Assembly (NCBI GenBank): GCA_965370555.1
Contig: CBDUVB010000080.1
Location: 1-5,286, forward strand
DNA length: 5,286 nt
Origin: JAJOKK01 sp965370555
GTDB taxonomy: Bacteria > Bipolaricaulota > Bipolaricaulia > UBA7950 > UBA9294
Direction: 5' to 3'
Below are positions 1 through 4,331 of this stretch, one piece after another. A program made the translations under genes and the position numbers. How positions within the stretch are numbered: position 1 is the stretch's first letter; the number at the start of each line of letters is the position of its first letter. The notes beneath the pieces were generated by a model. The model was not told the origin of the DNA, did not search any database, and worked only from the letters and a program-made list of their open reading frames with translations.

Positions 1-1326
1 GAAGACCTCGTTCACCCAGTTGTTGGCGTCAGGATAGTCCGCGCACCAACCCATGCGGTAGATCTGCGGTGCGTCTTCGCGGCACGTCGCAAGATAAACC
101 TTCCACTCCTGGTTGACGATGTTCACCTTGACGTTCAGGGTGTCCATGAAGGACTGACCGATGAACTGCGCGATCTTCGAGTGCCCTTCCGAGGTGTTGT
201 GCATAAGCGTCACCTCAGGGAAGCCCTCGCCGTTCGGGTAGCCGGCGTCGGCCAAGAACTGCTTCGCAGCTTCAGGGTTGTACGGGTAGCCGATCCCTTC
301 GGCCACACCGTCGACGTGTCCGAAGATTCCCGGGCAGGTGAAGGTCTGCGCGGGCTTCTGCCCGCCCTTGAGGACGTAGTCGATCAGCGACTGCCGGTCG
401 ATCGCCGAGGCGAACGCCTTGCGCACGAGAGGATTGTCAAATGGTGGCTTCTCGTTGTTGAACCCGTAGTAGTACGTGCACAGATCAGGAGCGATGTACA
501 GTTCCGCACTCAGCACGGGGTCGGCCTTGACGCGGTCCATGTCCTCGAGTGGAGGACCGGTAACGTCGAGATCGCCGGCTTCGTACATCGTCATCGCTGT
601 CGACGCTTCCTCGATCATGTAGCAGTAGACCACATGGATCTTGGTTTTGGCTGCGTCGTAGAAGGTCTCGCTCTTGTAGAGGATCATGTGGCTTTCGTGG
701 ACCCACTCACCGAGCTCGTACGCACCGTTGGTGACGATGTTCTCAGCATTGACCCAGGCATCGCCGTGCTCCTCAACTACTTCGACAGGAAGCGGGCGGC
801 AGATCCACATTCCAGCGATGGAGGGGAAGTACCCCGCTGGCTGGTTGAGGGTGAACCGTACCCTGTAGTCGCCGAGCGCCTTGACGCCGACTCCGTCGGA
901 CGTTTCTACCTCGCCGGTGTTGAATGCCTCTGCGCCCTCGATGATCCACAGGACGTAAGAGTAGGAAGAACCGGTCGCCGGGTCGAGTGTTCGCTTGACG
1001 CTGTACTCCACCTGTTGAGCAGTAACCGGGGTTCCGTCAGTCCAGATGACGTCGTCACGTAGATAGAACGTCCAGGTCAGTCCGTCTTCGGAGTTCTCCC
1101 AATGCGTGGCAAGCTCCGGCACGACTTCCATGGTCGCGTCATCGAAATCTGTCAGACCGAGGAAGAGGGCTTGAATAACCTGAATCGACGTCGTGTCAGT
1201 TGCGATGTTCGGGTCGAGCGCGGGGGGTTCCGTTCCCAAGTTCCAATAAAGCGTCTTTACCTGTCCAACAGCGAGGACGCTGATAACCAGGGTAAAGATA
1301 AGGCCAAGCACCCAAATTTTTTTCAC
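1..1326 (-). CDS. ABC transporter substrate-binding protein, family 5 (OppA-like), C-terminus outside window
   Basis: Extracytoplasmic receptor that captures peptides, or a related solute, and delivers them to an ABC permease. 442 codons are visible; family members usually run to about 530-600 residues, so roughly the last quarter lies outside. The N-terminus is MKKIWVLGLIF followed by a hydrophobic core ending VISVLAVGQ. This is a Sec signal with likely cleavage near A19 or G21 and no lipobox Cys. The family signature spans about residues 82-112 (LTWTFYLRDDVIWTDGTPVT), followed by NGAYELGEW and an FDNPLVRKAFASAIDR block. Near the visible end, RMGWCADY supplies R424, W427, C428 and D430. Their spacing matches the R413/W416/C417/D419 peptide-contacting residues of Salmonella OppA, which favours oligopeptides, although sugar-binding relatives exist in thermophiles. 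The GTG start is chosen from its AAGGAGG site six bases upstream and the signal peptide. Permease and ATPase genes would be expected beyond the left edge. Confidence 0.93.
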   Translation of the reverse strand, partial: MKKIWVLGLIFTLVISVLAVGQVKTLYWNLGTEPPALDPNIATDTTSIQVIQALFLGLTDFDDATMEVVPELATHWENSEDGLTWTFYLRDDVIWTDGTPVTAQQVEYSVKRTLDPATGSSYSYVLWIIEGAEAFNTGEVETSDGVGVKALGDYRVRFTLNQPAGYFPSIAGMWICRPLPVEVVEEHGDAWVNAENIVTNGAYELGEWVHESHMILYKSETFYDAAKTKIHVVYCYMIEEASTAMTMYEAGDLDVTGPPLEDMDRVKADPVLSAELYIAPDLCTYYYGFNNEKPPFDNPLVRKAFASAIDRQSLIDYVLKGGQKPAQTFTCPGIFGHVDGVAEGIGYPYNPEAAKQFLADAGYPNGEGFPEVTLMHNTSEGHSKIAQFIGQSFMDTLNVKVNIVNQEWKVYLATCREDAPQIYRMGWCADYPDANNWVNEVF

Positions 1327-1474
1327 AGTTTTCCTCCTTGACCGATAGCGCGACCATGAAGGAGGAACTCAAACCTCTTAAGCTTCTGGTCACGCACACT
1401 CGGTAACCTTTTGCTCCGCGGCACCCGCCCTTGTGGAGAGGTGCCATCTCTTTCTCCGACCTAGTGGATAGGCA
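1327..1474 (-). promoter_or_regulatory. Long structured 5' leader of the solute-binding protein gene, candidate cis-regulatory RNA
   Basis: If transcription starts about seven bases after the -10 box at 1481-1486, the mRNA leader is about 148 nt. It contains three possible hairpins, in 5'-3' RNA order. First is GGCACC/GGTGCC (1445-1440 with 1425-1420, 14-base loop). Second is GGTTAC/GTGACC (1408-1403 with 1393-1388, one G-U pair). Third is a nine-base-pair stem of TTCCTCCTT (1367-1359) with AAGGAGGAA (1339-1331) that buries the Shine-Dalgarno site. An upstream AAGAGG (1379-1374) could instead pair, with one bulge, with the anti-SD arm. That gives two mutually exclusive folds. I do not recognise a known riboswitch class. 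The complementarity is seen directly; regulation is inferred. Confidence 0.45.
1333..1339 (-). promoter_or_regulatory. Shine-Dalgarno site of the solute-binding protein gene
   Basis: On the minus strand this reads AAGGAGG, near-ideal complementarity to 16S rRNA, six bases before the GTG at 1326-1324. It decides the non-ATG start. The wider AAGGAGGAA (1331-1339) is perfectly complementary to TTCCTCCTT at 1359-1367 in the same leader, so the site could be hidden in a hairpin. Confidence 0.85.
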
Positions 1475-1480
1475 AGATCA

Positions 1481-1510
1481 AGTATAGTCTTTTGGGGCGA
1501 GGGATGTCAA
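1481..1510 (-). promoter_or_regulatory. Sigma70-type promoter of the solute-binding protein gene
   Basis: On the minus strand a perfect TTGACA (1510-1505) is followed after 18 bases by TATACT (1486-1481), which matches the -10 consensus at five of six positions. The predicted start near 1474 leaves a leader of about 150 nt before the GTG. It is the only strong promoter seen upstream of the gene. Confidence 0.7.
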
Positions 1511-1650
1511 GAATAACAATATCTCTCGCCTGGAACAGGCTGATCCGGGTGCGCTACGGAATCGAGAGATCCGGGTTAAACACAGCCGTGGGTATTCTCG
1601 TGCTTCTACTCGGTGAGATGAGCATTGTCCTATCCTCTCCGGTCAAATGA
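1504..1650 (+). CDS. Possible small hydrophobic protein, 48 residues, doubtful
   Basis: ATG to TGA encodes 48 residues beginning MSRITISLAWNRLIR, with a basic N-terminal stretch and then a hydrophobic segment (about residues 26-44, TAVGILVLLLGEMSIVL) that could span a membrane. A GGGG at 1494-1497 lies six bases upstream as a weak ribosome site, and a TATAGT at 1483-1488 could act as a -10 box without a clear -35. Against it: the start codon sits inside the -35 element of the opposing promoter, the reading frame covers inverted and direct repeats, and 48 codons can be open by chance. I recognise no family. The rest of the 1327-1702 interval shows no convincing gene. Confidence 0.18.
   Translation: MSRITISLAWNRLIRVRYGIERSGLNTAVGILVLLLGEMSIVLSSPVK
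1521..1576. repeat. Inverted and direct repeat patch in the intergenic region
   Basis: ATCTCTCG (1521-1528) is perfectly inverted as CGAGAGAT (1563-1570). Between the arms lies GCCTG-GAA-CAGGC (1528-1540), a five-base-pair hairpin with a three-base loop, and a weaker CCG/CGG pairing (1545-1547 with 1557-1559). The nine bases GATCCGGGT occur at 1542-1550 and again at 1568-1576. As RNA, either strand could fold as a three-way junction. The patch lies upstream of the solute-binding protein promoter and so outside that transcript. It may be a regulator-binding site or chance structure. Confidence 0.35.
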
Positions 1651-1659
1651 GTCTGTTCC

Positions 1660-1688
1660 TTGACAGTTGTTGCGCTGCTTCTTAAACT
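1660..1688 (+). promoter_or_regulatory. Promoter of tRNA-Leu
   Basis: A perfect TTGACA (1660-1665) is followed after exactly 17 bases by TAAACT (1683-1688), four of six matches to the -10 consensus. Transcription would begin about 1694-1696, giving a short 5' leader before the mature tRNA end at 1703. Position and spacing fit a dedicated tRNA promoter. Confidence 0.65.
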
Positions 1689-1702
1689 TCTTATCGACAT
1701 AC

Positions 1703-1788
<86 letters not shown>

Positions 1789-1802
1789 GAACGTCTTGCC
1801 CC

Positions 1803-1877
1803 ATTGAGCGATCCGGAGATTGAGTGATTTGCTCAATACCTCACTTAGATATTCGGTCTCTCGCTCATTCACTCAAT
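1803..1877. repeat. Cluster of ATTGAGYGA-like elements between tRNA-Leu and mraY
   Basis: Copies of the motif occur as ATTGAGCGA (1803-1811), ATTGAGTGA (1819-1827), a partial inverted CTCAAT (1832-1837), TCGCTCATT (1861-1869, inverted with one mismatch) and TCACTCAAT (1869-1877, inverted, exact). The best pairing is GATTGAGTGA (1818-1827) with TCACTCAATC (1869-1878), ten base pairs around a 41-base loop. A competing small hairpin is ATTGAG-N7-CTCAAT (1819-1837). The cluster lies where the tRNA transcript and the mraY operon converge, so a factor-assisted two-way terminator is one reading. There is no T-run typical of an intrinsic terminator. Confidence 0.5.
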
Positions 1878-1895
1878 CCATTCCCGATTCTTCTC

Positions 1896-2879
1896 TTAGC
1901 GATAAACAGCGAGGATGCCAAGTCCGATAAAGACTGCCTGCACGATCCACAACCGTATGACAATCTTTGGTTCCGGCCATTCCACTGTGGGAAGGAGGTA
2001 GGTGTAGTCGATGCCTTCTGCGTGCTCGAAGTGGTGGTGGAAAGGACTGATCTTGAAGATTCTCTTCCCAGTGAGGCGATAGTAGCCGACCTGGAGGATC
2101 ACCGAGCTCGATTCGAGGACGAGTAGTCCGGCAATGAGCGGGAGGATGAGTGCAGTTCCGCTCGTGAGGGCAAGTCCCGCGACGATCCCTCCCAGGGCAA
2201 ATGACCCGACGTCTCCGAGGAAGATCTGGGCGGGGTGGGTGTTCATCCACAGGAAGCCGACCAGGATACCCACGAGGGGAAGGGTGATACCAGAGAGAGC
2301 CGGAGCGATCGTGAGGTAGGCGATAAGGATCAAGATTGAAACGCCGGTCGCCAGTCCATCGAGCCCATCGGTCAGGTTCATGCTGTTCGTCGTCGCGAGG
2401 AAGACCCCCCCGAGAAGGAGCAGTGAGAGGGGCGCCGGAAGGGAGAGGGTGAGGGAGGAGAAGGGGATCTGGATGGGGACTTCCCTCAGTTGAGGAAACG
2501 CGAGGAAGAGAACTAGGGAGAGGCCCGTGGCGAGGAGGATCTTCTGCCAGGGAGAAAGGCCTAACGAGCGCTTGTACAGGAGGGAGAGAAGGTCGTCTAT
2601 GAAGCCGATCGCTCCGAACGCAAGGCCGCACAAGAAGACGAAGATTTCTTTCCAGGAGGGATGGCGGAACTGACTCAGGAGGAGGAAGGAGAGCCCCCAC
2701 ATAAGGAGGATCACCACCCCGCCCATCGTCGGAGTTCCACCCTTCTTCTCGTGGAGGCGAGGGCCGTAGTCGCGGATCCGTTGACCGAGTGAGGCGTTGC
2801 GCATCTCGTTCGCAAATAGATGAGTGACCACAGCGGTTGTTGGAATGAGGAGAAGAGTAAGCCCTGCGAGGAGGCTCAT
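1896..2879 (-). CDS. mraY: Phospho-N-acetylmuramoyl-pentapeptide transferase
   Basis: Integral membrane enzyme that transfers phospho-MurNAc-pentapeptide from its UDP carrier to undecaprenyl phosphate, making lipid I on the inner face of the membrane. At 327 residues it is close to Gram-positive MraY (about 320-325). Visible motifs are KKGGTPTMGG (45-54), the Asp pair IDDLLSL (D95, D96), TNSMNLTDGLDGLATG (about 164-179), MNTHPAQIFLGDVGS with D223 in the place of the third catalytic Asp, and SPFHHHFE with the His triplet at 281-283. Hydrophobic segments between them fit the family's ten helices. The ATG at 2879-2877 puts KKGG at the family's usual distance from the start. It overlaps the upstream stop in ATGA and lacks a clear ribosome site, suggesting translational coupling. 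Two oddities: an insertion of about 14 residues after HHHFE, and no mur or fts neighbour in view. Confidence in function is very high. Confidence 0.97.
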   Translation of the reverse strand: MSLLAGLTLLLIPTTAVVTHLFANEMRNASLGQRIRDYGPRLHEKKGGTPTMGGVVILLMWGLSFLLLSQFRHPSWKEIFVFLCGLAFGAIGFIDDLLSLLYKRSLGLSPWQKILLATGLSLVLFLAFPQLREVPIQIPFSSLTLSLPAPLSLLLLGGVFLATTNSMNLTDGLDGLATGVSILILIAYLTIAPALSGITLPLVGILVGFLWMNTHPAQIFLGDVGSFALGGIVAGLALTSGTALILPLIAGLLVLESSSVILQVGYYRLTGKRIFKISPFHHHFEHAEGIDYTYLLPTVEWPEPKIVIRLWIVQAVFIGLGILAVYR

Positions 2880-4219
2880 GTTTGAGAGGTGCCGCGGAAC
2901 TCCCCACTGCACTCGAGGAGGCTCCGCCGCAGATCGGCAAGCGCCTTCTTCTCCTTTTGTTGTAGAGCATTGATCACCAGTTTGTACAGCTTGTACGTGG
3001 TGAGAAGGCAGAATCCTTGCGAGGTGCATCCGAGTAGAACCTCGGGTGTGAACTGCGTTGGGCGCCGCTTAGGATCGAGTTCACACGAGCCGCTGACTAC
3101 GAGGATCCCCTTGTTCGGACCCTCCCCGCTCGTGCGTGTACGATCGACTCGGTCGAGGAGACGGCGGTAGGGAAGGAGATCGACCTTTGCTTTTTCGGTT
3201 GCGGCGATCGTGGCGAGGGCGTCTCCCTCGTCGCTCCGAAGGAGGAGTTCCCCGTATGCGTCCTCGACCGTGAACCCGAGTACGCGGAAGGAATCGGCAA
3301 CTGCGGGAAGGAGGGTGAATCGGCCCTTGGTGTAGAGGATTTTCTTAGAGCGCGTTACCTCCTCCACCTTGGCGGAGACCTCTTCCACTTTTTGGATGAG
3401 CTTATCGCGTCGCTCGATCAGGCTCGCTAGCTCGTCGGTCAGGCCGTCCTCTCCGGGAACCGGGTAGGCGGGAAGCCAGTCCGGAGGGGAGAAGAAGGCG
3501 GGTCGGGTGGTGGAGCGGGAGATCGCGTGGGTCAAGGCGGCCGCCTCCCGAGTTGGCGAGGCCCCCTCGATCGGTGGGAGGAGGATGAGTCGCCCCTCGT
3601 CGAATGGGATCGAAAGCGCGATGATGTCCCCAACTCTATTACGGGCGAGGACCCGCGCAAAGCGATCGATCGGGGTGGAGAGGAGGTCCTGATAGACGGC
3701 GTGGTAAACGATCTTCCCCTCGAACTCTCGCAGGTACTCCTCGAACGGATCCCCGGTCTCGGCGAAGACGACGTCCTCTCCGCGACGGGGGAGGAAGCGT
3801 GAGTTCGAGGGGAAGGTCAACTGGTGTTGACGGTCGACGAGCGTGGTCGTGGGAAGCCAGCTGTAGCGGTCGATTCGCTCGTTGAGTCTCCCCTGTGTTA
3901 TCACCTCGATCGGTTCTCCACGGGGGTACAAACGGCAGATTATCAGACCGCCACGCTTGTAGAGAAGGTCTGCTGCCTCGTTGCGCCGCTTGGCCATCGA
4001 CTGAGAGATGGTCTGTCCGAACCCATGGTCGCTCTCGATGTAGGTGCGACGGGTTCCATCCTTCTCTTGAGGAACCTCGTAGGTCCATCGCTCGCTCAGC
4101 GAACACGGATCGATAAATAGCGCGTCGACCGAGGAGAAAGCCGGCCCCTCGAAGAAATCTCCTTCTTTCACGTCAGGGCGATCTGCTCGCCAACCTATTG
4201 TTAGGAAGTGATGGTCCAT
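2876..4219 (-). CDS. Unknown protein coupled to mraY: alpha/beta N-terminal region, coiled coil, degenerate nuclease-like C-terminal domain
   Basis: 447 residues, soluble, no signal peptide or membrane segment, family not recognised. Residues 1-250 look alpha/beta: DALFIDPCSL (32-41), then a helix with MAKRRNEAADLLYKRGGLIICRLYP (75-99), which resembles a Rossmann-like or amidotransferase-like fold. Residues about 261-292 are charged and heptad-like, a short coiled coil. Residues about 295-415 (KILYTKGRFTLLPAV, VLGFTVEDAYGE, YRRLLDRV, KGILVVSG, FTPEVL, GFCLLTTYKLYKL) recall the C-terminal restriction-endonuclease-like domain of many hypothetical proteins. Where an acidic-x-Lys pair is expected, it has T337-I338-A339, so catalysis is doubtful. 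The ATG is the only plausible start: an in-frame TAG lies three codons upstream. It is the first gene of a two-gene operon with mraY. Existence of the gene is sure; domain assignments are inference. Confidence 0.85.
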   Translation of the reverse strand: MDHHFLTIGWRADRPDVKEGDFFEGPAFSSVDALFIDPCSLSERWTYEVPQEKDGTRRTYIESDHGFGQTISQSMAKRRNEAADLLYKRGGLIICRLYPRGEPIEVITQGRLNERIDRYSWLPTTTLVDRQHQLTFPSNSRFLPRRGEDVVFAETGDPFEEYLREFEGKIVYHAVYQDLLSTPIDRFARVLARNRVGDIIALSIPFDEGRLILLPPIEGASPTREAAALTHAISRSTTRPAFFSPPDWLPAYPVPGEDGLTDELASLIERRDKLIQKVEEVSAKVEEVTRSKKILYTKGRFTLLPAVADSFRVLGFTVEDAYGELLLRSDEGDALATIAATEKAKVDLLPYRRLLDRVDRTRTSGEGPNKGILVVSGSCELDPKRRPTQFTPEVLLGCTSQGFCLLTTYKLYKLVINALQQKEKKALADLRRSLLECSGEFRGTSQT

Positions 4220-4228
4220 CTCAGGGCT

Positions 4229-4258
4229 ATCATACCCTGTTACGAATCATAAGGGCAA
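4229..4258 (-). promoter_or_regulatory. Promoter of the 447-residue gene and mraY operon, possibly giving a leaderless mRNA
   Basis: On the minus strand TTGCCC (4258-4253, four of six) is followed after 18 bases by TATGAT (4234-4229, five of six). The predicted start near 4222 is only about three bases before the ATG at 4219, which fits the absence of a Shine-Dalgarno site. An inverted repeat CAGGG/CCCTG (4239-4235 with 4226-4222) flanks the -10 box and could be an operator. A second TATGAT lies at 4250-4245 but has no good -35. Confidence 0.45.
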
Positions 4259-4271
4259 CTCGAACGCTCGT

Positions 4272-4310
4272 AGAAGAAAAAGAGCGGGGCCGCGCGCGAA
4301 GCGACCCCGC
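4272..4310 (-). terminator. Rho-independent terminator of the PKD-protein gene
   Basis: Read on the minus strand, GCGGGG (4310-4305) pairs with CCCCGC (4289-4284). An inner CGC/GCG extends the stem past one mismatch around a seven-base loop. The stem is followed by TCTTTTTCTTCT (4283-4272). It begins about 21 bases after the stop codon of the gene at 4332 and separates it from the 447-residue gene and mraY operon. The plus-strand side has no T-run, so it acts one way. Confidence 0.9.
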
Positions 4311-4331
4311 ATGAAAAGGCCTACTTTAGCT

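Noticed and set aside
181..1062. Long open frame on the plus strand opposite the solute-binding protein gene (293 codons)
   Set aside because: The minus-strand frame gives a clear family 5 binding protein with signal peptide and conserved motifs; the plus-strand product is Val/Arg-rich and looks like a mirror of a GC-rich gene.
1196..1447. 83-codon frame running through the leader of the solute-binding protein gene
   Set aside because: It overlaps the coding start in a different frame, has a Cys/Arg-rich, non-protein-like composition and only a weak ribosome site. A short regulatory leader peptide is not excluded but has no support.
1789..1895. CRISPR-like repeats or an attachment site next to the tRNA
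   Set aside because: The repeats are nine bases, imperfect and in both orientations with no regular spacers, and no copy of the tRNA 3' end was found nearby. No integrase or cas gene is in the window.
1873..2970. 365-codon minus-strand frame overlapping mraY
   Set aside because: Its product is dominated by Pro, Arg, His and Ser in low-complexity runs, whereas the shifted frame encodes MraY with all its motifs. It is a shadow.
2880..3029. Upstream extension of the mraY frame by 50 codons
   Set aside because: The extension lies within the unknown gene in another frame and has no MraY-like sequence. The ATG at 2879 gives the normal family N-terminus and the ATGA overlap.
3639..4106. 155-codon minus-strand frame inside the unknown gene, and several plus-strand frames opposite it
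   Set aside because: All are Arg/Pro/Ser-rich alternate frames of a gene whose main frame has coherent hydrophobic-core and helix patterns.
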